From: Acanthaster planci
Lineage: Eukaryota; Echinodermata; Asteroidea; Valvatida; Acanthasteridae
DNA length: 52,014 bases
Assembly (NCBI RefSeq): GCF_001949145.1
Contig: NW_019091355.1
Coordinates: 2,489-54,502 of the forward strand
Direction: 5' to 3'
The position numbers and the translations under genes were made by a program. How positions within the stretch are numbered: position 1 is the stretch's first letter; each line of letters begins with the position of its first letter. Positions 13,122-24,204 of this stretch are shown here, in pieces. The notes below the pieces were generated by a model. It searched no databases and was not told the origin of the DNA. It was given only the letters and a program-made list of their open reading frames with translations.

Positions 13122-16100
13122 TTTTTCAACAGAGGGTAAAATCTTTGGACGGCAATGTTATCAACCTTAACCTACTGGTTCAGTCCGAGGAGTAGAAGTC
13201 ATACGTAGACTTCAAACAGCTAATAGTACATGTGCGTCAGCAAACATCATATTATGTACTGACAAATTCAACGATGGTGCCTGGCAGCATAGCTGTTCAA
13301 CTTTTCCAGTTAATGATGCTATACCCGTTTTTTAGCCAAGAAGAAAAAAACAATCACTAACATTTCACACAAGAAATAAAGCTTTTTGTTCTTTCGATCA
13401 GGAACACAGACATCGCTTCCAAATGAGTAGTGATCTGAATGTGCAGGTACAGTAGCGACTACTCTCGACTGCTGCCACGCATTGCTTTGCTTACATCGCC
13501 CATTCCCTGAGGATTAATTATAGCTCAATCATTGCCCACTACCCCCTAAACATTACAAAGGTGCCGACAAAGGCTTGCCGATAATACTCGTTAATTGGTC
13601 AGAGCCGTACGTCCCACGCGTCAGACTGGAAGCACACACTAAACTACTAGCCGATAAACCGCAGGATAAACTATGCAAAGCTTAGGGGGTCACGTCACGG
13701 ACGATTTTTGCATCAAGAGCTAGGTCGTCTTTGTACATGTATTTCAATTGAAAAGTTCCATGCCTAAAACCGGGGATCACGAACGCCTGAGTGATATATT
13801 GGAAAACCTTGCTTTTTAACTGAACTCCCGATTTATTATCCTGTGAATCTTCAAATTTGGTTCTTCTACCGAAATTTTCCATTGCTCTCCATGTTCAGGA
13901 GAAACACAGTCCCTGATCCTTTGTGAACCCATGCATGGGGCTAGCAATGATTCAGAAGAGGTCACTTGTTTGATGTGTTTTTTAAATATATAGTTGCATA
14001 TTGCATCGGCTATGTACTGATGGGTCCAAGGAAGGGGTTAAAGGAAGGCAATATCCCCCAAAATGAATGCTTATTTTAAATTTTGCCATCGCAAGTCATG
14101 AGCTACACATATCTTTAATCATTAATGCCGCGTTGAATATAGCGCACGATTTCGGTAAAGGCCTTTTTTTTTCAAAAAGAACTACATGTAATTACTCTTG
14201 AACTCCACCAGCGGATGCACTCTTTGGTGCAAGGGATAGATAACTATACAAGAAGGGACGGTGTGAGAGTGTGGATGTTGGATTGGAGGTTTGATTGTCA
14301 GAGTAATGGTATAGAGGTTAAGTTTGTAATATAGAGGCTGTCAATTTTCGTGGGTGTATGAAAAGGTTAGCTGGGTGCTTGGTGGATGTGGGTGTCTGCA
14401 GTGGACGTGAGCTGAATGACCCGATGCATGGTATATAGATGGACGATGGACGGGGCTTTGTCCACCATGGGTCAGGTAATCAACGCAGCTCTGTGAACAT
14501 ACTCTAGGCTGTCTATTAAACTTCACCACATCCACCCATCCAGCAGCAAAGGACGCGAACATATTGATTTGCAGTAAAAAGTTTTGATTGCCAACGTTTT
14601 CGACGGCAACAATGTTTTAGGCCTACTTTATATTTCCCAGGTTCTCTTTGTCTCCATATCGCTTTGGACGAAATTTTTAATTGAATTTATGCCATGAATC
14701 ATACCCACGCATACAGCGATGAATTCCCATGAATCATTTCATGTAAACACTTCGAACAGCCCACCACATCGCTTAACTCTGCTTGCGTAGGATTTCAGCT
14801 TGCCTACCCATAATGGATTTGGCTCATTAGAGACTGTTATTTGCGTTACCACTTGATGTTTGTGGCATGATAAACTCCGGATGACGTGCAAATACCGCCT
14901 CTAGAGAAAAACACTAAAGATGGAATCGACTACTGGCTTTACACAATTAACCTATTTAAAAACCTCTGTTACAGTCCAGATGGACTCACGTCAGCCACGT
15001 AGAGGCAAATAACACCATTAATCGTCTTTATTTACTTGATGTACAGGGATCTAGTTGATTTGAAACCGTTATCATTGAAACAATGACAGTTTCATCTTTC
15101 AGCCTTCATTATCATGTCCATCACTGTGCCATTACCAAGCCACTCGATCTTAATCACCTCCACAGGTAAACTAATAAGGACCTGTGACGCACGCAATGGA
15201 ACTATCTTGAGAATGGTCATGATAGAAACTGGAGGTATACGAAGGCGCCATGCCGGAGAGTTTGGGACGGCATCTTCATTTTCATTGGGTTTTTGGTATC
15301 ACTGCGGTTTACAAATCCTGCTTCCAAATGCAAAATGGTTTAAGGACCATGTCTGGAATTTCAAATTGACCTAGTTCTCTACTATCAGACATGCAGTAAC
15401 AACACGTACCATGAAAGAGTCCTGTTTAAGGTATTTTGTAGCTCGCCTGATCAGATTTTTTTCTTGTGAACAAGCATGGAGCTATACAAGCGACTCGAGG
15501 TTTCGGCCATACCCGCGTGATGTTTATTTAGCCACCACTGCCTGGTGCTCCTCTGGCGCACACTCTCCACACATCACACGATGCTATGACCAGCCTAAGG
15601 CATCGATGTTGACATGGCGGTTGGGTGTTGATTGCTCCAGCGCTCTGAACATACCGTGGGTTAAAAGGTCGACTTGGAAAAGCCCCCGGTAGCAAGTCGA
15701 CAAGTTTATCCTTCAGGTTGGTGATCTTGATTTTTGCCGACGATCAGTCGCTAAAATCTTGCAGGTAAGGCCCCCCACCGGGGGGAGGGATAAAAAGCTA
15801 GAGCTACATTTTTTTTAGAGTCCGGAGACCAAGCCGTTGGAAAGTTATACGCTGTAACAATTTAAGGTGGATTCCCTTCCTGTGACTGGGATGTATTCCA
15901 CTCCTCATGCTCTGATGTCTCGTCATATTGTTTTTCCCGGTTGGTGCGGTCTGACTTTTCAAAGTTCATCAGGCTTTTGAATTTTTGTCAGAAGCTCGGG
16001 TATTTTAGGAGGAGATCATGCTTAGCCAGGTTCAGTTGCTCAGGTAGGCAGGCATTTTTAAACCTAAACAGAGCTGGTGGCAGAATCCGCTCTCAGCCAA

Positions 16101-19100
16101 CTTTTCCGATATAGCTGTTTTTTTACGAGCCGAGGCCTTGAGCAAATTTTTAAGCAGGTCACAGTCATTTTGACACAAATGTAAAATCGAAGATGCTGTA
16201 CTCAAGCAGCACCCTCGTTACTGAGATAGGTTAGCAAAAATTAATGTGTTCTTTTCCGCTACGTTGACCAGTGCACGCTGGCTGGCACGAGTGTAGCCTC
16301 CACATTCAAATGGCCGTAACGGAAAATATGTCAAATTGAGTCGAAACTCCACATTTGTACTGATAAGCAGTATTTGTACATGCATGCTGTGTTTTAAAAA
16401 ATGTTGTATGAGACGGCTGGACTCTTTTAGCGCAATCCGCCCCCCCCCCGGCTGTGAGCCTAGGCCTAATATAACCCGGCTTTTTCAGGATTAGTCCTTG
16501 AACGAATCGGCCTGGTCGCGTTGCGATTGTGTTGCGCTTTCGTTGGAAGTCCACCGCTTTGAGTTCGATTACTGCAGAAGGTGGAGCCCAGCACATTGCT
16601 TAATTCCAATTTGTTAAAGAAAATATTTTTAATGTCCTCTCTTATTCAAAGGAGTTCCCTTGTTGCCTACAGTAACATTTCCTCCAAAATCCCCTCATTT
16701 CAGTTCGCTGAACATCTGGAAATACTCAGAACGTTTCAGTATAGATGGTTAGGTTGTATATGCTCAGTTGCCCCAACAAACGCCTCAAATATGTCGGCTT
16801 AAGACGCTTCATTATAATCCCAGGGAATGAGGTTCCTTTTAAATCAAAGGCTTTGAAGTCACCGCTAGCTAGGCTCAATCCTCTTTCAATGAAAACTTTG
16901 TTCACTTTCGAAGCTTTATCGCAACGGACATTTACCAGACACGTTAGGCTGGTACAATAAAGGGATTTATAATGCGAAAGTCCTGATCGCCTTAAAAAAC
17001 CATGTAGGTATCTTGTTGTTAGAGTTTTGAATAAGATCAGAGTGTCCTTCTGCTGGATTTAATCCCTACTTCCTCTCAGCATGATGTTCGTCCAACTGTC
17101 TTTATTATCTGGCTTGTAACACATTTGCCTTCCAAACAAACTCAACTCACATCCTGTGATGTCTGCAGAAAACTTCCTACGGCCTTTACTGCACACTCTG
17201 TATTCTAATAGGTGAAAGTATATGTTTAACAAATACATGTAATTACTGTGGAGACAATATCGAACCCCTTTGCGATATACTTTGGAGAAACGCTGAGCTT
17301 TACTATTTTAAAAAGTTTCATTCTAGTCTTCGGAAAACTCGTCCCTGGTTGACTATCCCGTATCTATTGCTGGCTGCGATGTTTTGTGTGGAATTTCCTT
17401 GCGATTTAGGGAAGTGTGAATGAATTGATCGTCAATGCCGCAGCTTCTGTGACTTCTATTACGCCTGAGTGAGTTTGATTCTCTCGAATTCAGTTGTTGG
17501 CATTTAATTGGGTACTGCACGTCAAAGGTTCATACATGAACACTCAGCGGCTTGAACTGTGAAGATGCATTTTGCTCGGAAAAAAAACCTAATGCACTCC
17601 TGACATTGGAATGACAAGCCCCTTTACAGGGCCTGTTTTACTCACCACCAATTAGGAACTATTGAGGTAAACTGCGTTGTAATTGCTGACTAATTGGCGG
17701 TGCACTTTTGTTGTCGTCAATCATGATCTTAGCCACTTGTCATCTCAAGCAAGCCAGGATTTATGGTGAGCTTTCAGAATTCCTCAGAGATTTTCAAACA
17801 ATGCGGTCCTCCAGCGTCTTTCCACTGACGCGATACTTGACGAATCATAGTGAGATTTTCATTGTGAAAACAACTAGCTTACACACTGTGGTCAGCCCCC
17901 TCTCCATTTCATGAGCGTGGGTTCTATTTGTTATATTTCTAAGGCCGAACGGAGTTGGTTATGACTGGGGTTAAACGTAAAATCCATAATTCTTCGGAGT
18001 GAACACTTGAAATTAATTGCTTTACCTTTCTCGTGTCCTGACGTTTTGATCACTTCCGCTTCTGGCGCACTATCCTGCAATGGAATGAGAGTTAGAAGGT
18101 GAAAAGAACGTACTGCTTCCCAACTCCAAATATTAGTATAAATTCATGTTGTGACTTGAAAGAATACGTAAATTCATCATACTTTCCAACACCGTAAAAT
18201 GCTCAGCAAAATACTAGGTTTTCCAACACCCATCCAACCCCCCCTCCAAACAAAAAAAACATTTATTTTCTTCCAAATAAAGTAAGGTGATGGGTGCACC
18301 CCTCATATTTAGGCCAGAAATATGTCCGCCGATCTCATTAATAAAAGTTATAGACTCAAAATATTCTATATTAGAGGGCCCTGAGAGCCATGGAACTGAG
18401 GAATCGAAGAAATATGAGACTGGACCTCTGGGCCGGACTCAGGGCTTCCAATTCCGAGCAATTTGGATGCAATCGGGTTTGAAAGTGGCACTATTTGAGC
18501 CATTTTGCCGAGGGAGGGTTTTTCAAAATGGCTTCTTTTCTGGACAGGGACATTTTCTGCATGTTAGGGGTGGTCTGCTTCTAGTGAAATTTTCTCAAAA
18601 ATTCATTGGTAAACCCCCCGAAAATTGAAAGGAAAATTAAAGAGGACACGTGGAACGTCATTTTTCTGTGCAGCGTGAACACCTGTGGGATTTGTATTTT
18701 TAAAATATTTGTGGAGTATGGGGATTTGTCACTGCTGTCTATGGGAATTTATTTTTAGTGGTTCACTCTGATGTTGGACATCAACGTTCAATCTGTAATA
18801 GCGCCCTCAATGTAGTTTATGCTGCATATACAGATATAAAGGAAGTCCGAGTTCCTCTCGTATTCTTTACTTTTGAGGGAGGGCCGATCATTCGGGAAGA
18901 TAAAACAGACGGTAGAAATTATTTCCTGAACACACCTGATGAGACATGTTCATTTATGTGGCTTGAACTGAATAAACCCCATGCTTGGGTTTGTACTTTC
19001 TGTATATAAGAAAAGACAGTCTTTGATTTTCTTTTTCGAATAAAGTATTTAAGGGACTTGAGCAAGTTAAATGTACGTTGGCCCCGATCCCCCGTGTTCC

Positions 19101-19877
19101 TGCTGTTTTATATGAACATGTACCAAGTACCAGTCACAGAACCAACCAGCGCGCTTGAACGTTGCGACATGCTGTAGGGTATAATAATTGTGGGAAAAAT
19201 ATTATTAGGTGGTCCGCGTGGTGCATGGTGCTTGGCAGTTTGACAGTTCACCGCGGTTTTTCAAAGATGCATGCATGCCGATGAGGACATACAGCTTCGT
19301 GTTCATAAATAAACCTCATGGCAGTTTGTCTGACCTCAGCAGGAAGGGGTTCTTTTTGTTCCAATCGCCAAACTACCATTCGAGTAGTCCGATTTGAGTT
19401 ACTCGTCGAGTCGTGAATTGCGAAAAATTTGCACAACCGTAGATTATTTACGGTGTTGAAGGGCTTTAATGAACAGCGCACATGATTACATCATGGATTC
19501 GGCGGTGAAATAACTGCTGCGTAGGTGCATTGAATAATATCTCCCTCGTGTCTAAATACACTTGATGAGAACTATTGGGTTTAATCACAAAATCCACACT
19601 TTTTCTTAGTTTTGCTGTAGAGCCAAGGATACAGAAAGGGACCAATAGACTGGCACTAGGTCTTTGGCAAGCATGTGTAGTGATTTGTCCCCCGCCGCGA
19701 GCAAAATCTTTGGATTATCCTTGGGTGTTTTTTTTTTACGTGTTCCATGTAGACAATACTAAAGAAAACATCTCTATGCTGGGAAAGGGAAAAAAATGTG
19801 TGACATTCTGCAACGATTTCTGGGGGGAATATCTCATTTGGCATACCGTGTAGAAATTGCACTAAACTGGGCGTTTG
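13122..19877. other. Intergenic upstream of Dkk
   Basis: About the first kilobase right of 13121 must include the Dkk 5' UTR and promoter, but I could not place a TATA box or start site. The rest contains only short open frames without recognisable motifs. A stretch near 14852-14880 (ACTTGATGTTTGTGGCATGA) resembles the core of the inverted-repeat element at 19878 and 23246 and may be a decayed copy. Confidence 0.5.
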
Positions 19878-20097
19878 GGCCGTTTTCCAATACTCATTTC
19901 CAAAGCCAATCCCCGATTGTGGGCCTGAAGCGTTTAAAATAAATTGAAGTACTGCAGTGTTTGCCTCTATTGCACGTTTACTTGATGTTTTGTGGCACTA
20001 TATGACTTACTAGCACGCTTACAACTTCAAAGTCAGGCAGTTAGAAAAAAAGGTTGAAGCCACAAACGGAGCTGAAGTCGTGTATTAGAAAACGGCC
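19878..20097. mobile_element. MITE family A, copy 1 (TIR GGCCGTTTTC)
   Basis: The left end GGCCGTTTTCCAATACTCA is mirrored by the right end, whose reverse complement is GGCCGTTTTCTAATACACGA, continuing into a CTTCAGCTCCG motif. Length is 220 bp. The interior contains ACTTGATGTTTTGTGGCACT and TACAACTTCAAAGTCAGG, both shared with the copy at 23246-23496. No coding capacity. The superfamily is not assigned because no clear target-site duplication could be read. Confidence 0.7.
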
Positions 20098-21384
20098 TTA
20101 GAGAACGTTTAGTTACTATCCGCCCCGAGTTGAAGTGCACCCCCAAGCGCACAGATATTACGCGTATTCAGCGTGCTCTGGTTCAAACGCACTATTGATT
20201 TCCATTATAAACGCATGCCTGTGCGGTGAGTACATTGATCTCCATAATGGAGATGAATGTTGAGTAGCAAAAAACACGCCCTCAAAACACGCTCGGAGCG
20301 ATAAGCACGCAGTTTTACTCCGCGCCGATCGGGGTACATTGAACAAATTCTGACCCCATTGAAAATAGTGTAAAAATCAACAAAGTTTGCTGCCCCATGG
20401 CGGGCAACTTAAGTCCCTGAGGCCTCTCAAACAATGTGTTGTTTGGTCCTTCAGATTTCAATTAATTTTCAATTTTTAGTACGTTAACAAATGAAATTTT
20501 TAATTATCCGCCAAAACCAAACTCACCCCCCAAAAGTGAATGTTCCGTTTTCTCAGCAGCCATTTTCAAATGACATCCCTCACCTTCTCAGGCTCTTCTA
20601 ACAAATTTTCAATCACATTTTTTCTGCTTTGCCCCCAGATAGGTGACCATGAATCTACAGAGATAATCCTGGGTTATACTGACACAATCCCACAATTTCT
20701 TGGCCTAAACAGACCCTTCTTTCCGAAAGAATCTGTCAGGGACACTTTTTAAGCGCCTCCGCTGTCGGAGAATTTTCCTTGAATTGGGACAGTGGACCAC
20801 TGATCTCTACCACTGATACTGACAAGAGATCAGTGCACTGCACGCACCGGTTCACCCCCGCCCCATTTATGCGGCCCCATTCCGACACTGCTGTAAATAG
20901 CCGAACACTAACGATACTATCCGAATGTGGACAGGACGTCGACATGTTCGGAATATGTCGGCTGTTTCCGGAAACTGGAGGAATTCATTGTGTTTTGGTT
21001 ACGAATACCCATCACAGTATAAAGACTTATGGTTATACCAGCATAGAGGGATCTCAATACGACGCTTTTATTAGCGTCGATCTGCGCACTTCCGCGTTTG
21101 AAAACGAGGCTGTATGTGTCAGTTTCAATTCTAAATACGATCAGACGATTGAAAGTAAGGAGTCAAGACACAAAATACATGAAGGTATGTTAAATTTAGA
21201 CTTTTCAGGCTGCAAATTTTTGTGGAAGAGTATTTCAGGATGACTCGACACGTAAAATCAAAAGAAAAAATAACAACAATTTACCGCGAACTAACGTACC
21301 TGCGATTGTCGTGTATCTTGTGCAGTGGACGTGGTTTAAACTGAAGTGGTGTCACACTTACGAACGGGATACTGTATGTACTGT
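20098..21384. other. Intergenic, one long unassigned open frame
   Basis: Contains a 154-codon plus-strand open frame (20779-21243) ending in TGA. It has no signal peptide, no domain I recognise and no obvious splice context. I treat it as probably fortuitous, but it is the longest open frame in the 11-kb gap between Dkk and the annexin. Confidence 0.35.
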
Positions 21385-21490
21385 GTCGACTCCGCGTGCG
21401 CGCGCGACGAAGTTCAACACCGAGAGCCTCGGCTTTGATCAAAGATCGTATAGCGCCGCGCGGGGCAGATGCGCGCAGAGGGCGCTAATG
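21385..21490. promoter_or_regulatory. CpG-dense block with palindromic TCF/LEF-like site
   Basis: CG dinucleotides are densely packed here (for example CGTGCGCGCGCGACG and GCGCCGCGCGGGG), in sharp contrast to the AT-rich surroundings. It holds CTTTGATCAAAG at 21433-21444, two overlapping inverted copies of the TCF/LEF core CTTTGATC, and an AGAGGGCGCT decamer at 21477-21486 resembling a CTCF core. It lies 2.7 kb upstream of the first annexin exon I can place, so it is a reasonable candidate for the annexin promoter or untranslated first exon. That link is inference. Confidence 0.35.
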
Positions 21491-21960
21491 TGAAATCCCT
21501 CTGGTATCCAGCCAGACTAGGAAATTTTGTCGAGAAACTGGCGTTGAGGGCGGCAGAGCACGGCGTGGTTATGTTTATGTCAACTACACGCACAGTCCCC
21601 GTACGTACATGTATACCCGGACCCATATGAGTTCGCAAACTCGCACGACACACACGGATCACGCCCTACGAGTAAACGCTTGCGACACAGAGTCGACAAG
21701 GGTGACACCAAATGGGAGCATAATGATTTGTAGGATTTATGGAGAAATAAATTCCATTCTTTTTGGTGCTTTTCAGAAGGGAAATTTCTCTTTGTCTCTT
21801 GTTGATCGGCGCAACACGATACTACACAAATTTCTGTAAATACATGATCGAATTGGAGGTTTTCCAGCGGCCTACACAACTTTCCGTATTTTTCCGGAGC
21901 AAGCGGAACAGTGTGTGTAGTTGCGTACGTGCACAGGAAACGAACAGAAGGGCGTAGATT

Positions 21961-22030
21961 CATATTACATGTATGATGAAGGCCTACATGTATACTGTAC
22001 ATTGTACAGTACATGTATGTACAGTACCCG
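21961..22030. repeat. TACATGTA/GTACAGTA-rich imperfect palindrome
   Basis: A run of overlapping palindromic hexamers and octamers (TACATGTA, TGTACA, CTGTAC) around 21982-22025 can fold into an imperfect hairpin. The same words recur at about 21606-21615, 22423-22475 and 23630-23740. Confidence 0.5.
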
Positions 22031-23245
22031 TATTGCAAGTTGTGGTGCGTAACGTTTGAGCTGGAATTGGCTGCTTTGCCTCAGGTTGGTTCTTGATTTA
22101 GATGTTAATAGTATATTTCGTATAGCCTTATGATTAGACTTCACAAAGTGCTAAAGAGGTGAAATTTTGAGCAATAATCAGCAAACTTGCAGTAGGTCTA
22201 GGCCTACTTAGCTGGAACGTGGAAGGGTGCGAGACCAGGCCGAGGTTGCACAGGTAGCCTACATCCATCGCGCCCAGTATGCGCCTGGGCTATATTACCC
22301 AGTCCATAGGCAATAATGACACAAGGAAATCGCTTTTTTGTTTTCTTTCACGATTTCTAAGCATTGTGTCAGACATTTGCATTTTCCACAAAACTAATTT
22401 TTTGTTAGGCCGAGCCTATGTCATGTACATGTATGTGTACTCATGTAACATGATGTAGGCCATGTACATGTACTATTTGTAGGCCTGTAGCATTGCCAGC
22501 AGGAAAAGAATGAGGAAGGCTTCGTTGGTTTCTCCCAGTGCACCTGTAACCTCACCAGATGAAGCCAAAAAGTCATTGAAAATGCTAACAATATGCTATT
22601 ACAATGATGCATCAGATTTTGATGTAAACAAAAATGGATAGTGGGCAGCTCTTTCTCATTTTTAAAAGTTCTTAAAATGTGCGTGCAAGTAGAATGTTGG
22701 CCCATGGTTGCTTTAATATTATTTTACAGGTATACACCCCTCAACTGATTTTTAGTGCTCTGTTGTTTTTTAAAATGATTGCAGTATTTCTTCACAAAAA
22801 AAAGAAATATTGGAAAATAATGAAATTGTAGTAGCTACACGTACCATCCTGAAGTTTCTGCAGTGGGCCCTGATTTTGCTTATGCCAACATTTGGGGCTG
22901 CTTAATGTTATAAGCCTATACAATAGTGATTACACACTTTGTGATTTCAAGTCAGTACTTGTTTAACATCCAAAGATCAGTAATTTTATCATTTGTACTA
23001 TTTTGCAGCAACATATTTGACGCACAAATTGGCCCTGGTCTTTTTAATACATGTTGAATATTCCATGTTGATACAGAGGTTTTTTATTTTCTTTGTCACT
23101 ACATGTACATATATGGTTACCAGCAAATATCTTATAACGCTGTGAATATGTGTAAAACGTTATCGCACGGGCGCCATTTGTGTTGGAATACGTCTGTGCA
23201 GTGCATGCAAAGGCGCAGGTGCTGCGACAGGCAGGCACACATATA

Positions 23246-23496
23246 GGCCGTTTCCAACTCAACTTCGTCTCCATCTGAGGCTTTATCTTCAAAATCAATC
23301 CTTGGTTGTACATGTAGGCCAGAAGCATAATTTTAAGCACCGTAATTTTTGGTTCTTTTGCATCTAACTTGATGTATTGTGGCGCTATCAGACTTACTAT
23401 TACATTTACAACTTCAAAGTCAGGTAGTAAAAAAGAAACACTTGCCTGAAGCCTGAGACGGAGCTGAAGTTGAGTATTGGAAAACTGTGTAGGCCT
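23246..23496. mobile_element. MITE family A, copy 2
   Basis: The left end GGCCGTTTCCAACTCAACTT and the following CGTCTCCATCTGAGGC are matched inverted by the right part, GCCTGAGACGGAGCTGAAGT then TGAGTATTGGAAAAC. The core shares ACTTGATGTATTGTGGCGCT and TACAACTTCAAAGTCAGG with the copy at 19878-20097. About 251 bp; no coding capacity. Confidence 0.7.
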
Positions 23497-23593
23497 GCGT
23501 ATTAACGTTCACACTCGAATTGTGCCCATGATAATAACACCTTTTTGGCCAAGTTATCCATCTTGCACCGCTGCGTGACGCTATACAATCTTT

Positions 23594-23742
23594 GGTTACC
23601 AGCAACCAGCCACTGAGTACCGTCACTGAGTATGTACAGTGTACATGTACAGTATGGTTACCAGCAGCCAGCCACTGAGTATGTACAGTGTACATGTATG
23701 GTTACCAGCAGCCAGCCGCTGAGTACATATAGTGTGTATGTA
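23594..23742. repeat. Minisatellite running into the assembly gap
   Basis: GGTTACCAGCARCCAGCC starts at 23594, 23656 and 23700, giving periods of 62 and 44 bp. Each copy continues into CACTGAGTA and then TACAGTGTACATGTA. The array runs directly into the run of N, so the gap is most simply explained by unassembled repeat units. Confidence 0.8.
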
Positions 23743-23852
23743 NNNNNNNNNNNNNNNNNNNNNNNNNNNNNNNNNNNNNNNNNNNNNNNNNNNNNNNNNN
23801 NNNNNNNNNNNNNNNNNNNNNNNNNNNNNNNNNNNNNNNNNNNNNNNNNNNN
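23743..23852. other. Assembly gap (110 N)
   Basis: Run of N. True length and content are unknown; the left flank is a minisatellite. Open frames reported across it are meaningless. A further single undetermined base lies at 31312. Confidence 0.99.
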
Positions 23853-24204
23853 CATGTATGGGCATAGCAATAACAATGGATTATCTACTACTTTATGCTG
23901 AGAACAAGCAATGATGCACTGGTACACCACAATACATCCATTGAGACTACGATTATTCATATGCAAACATACTGTGGATTCCTATACAATACCTGTATCT
24001 GTCCACTGTACATTATCTGCACTGGCAAGGAGTGTTCTACTGACCATGGCTAATTAGACTAGCAACAGCTCCTCATCCATCTTAGTCTCTTACTTACATT
24101 AAACTTGTATAAGTCACTCATCCATTTCCATCACTGACAATTATAATGTGTAATTTTTATAAATCACACATTCAGATACATATTGGATATTGATTATTTT
24201 GCAG

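Noticed and set aside
23623-23966. Several open frames spanning the run of N
   Set aside because: They exist only because N codons are read as X; no real coding evidence.
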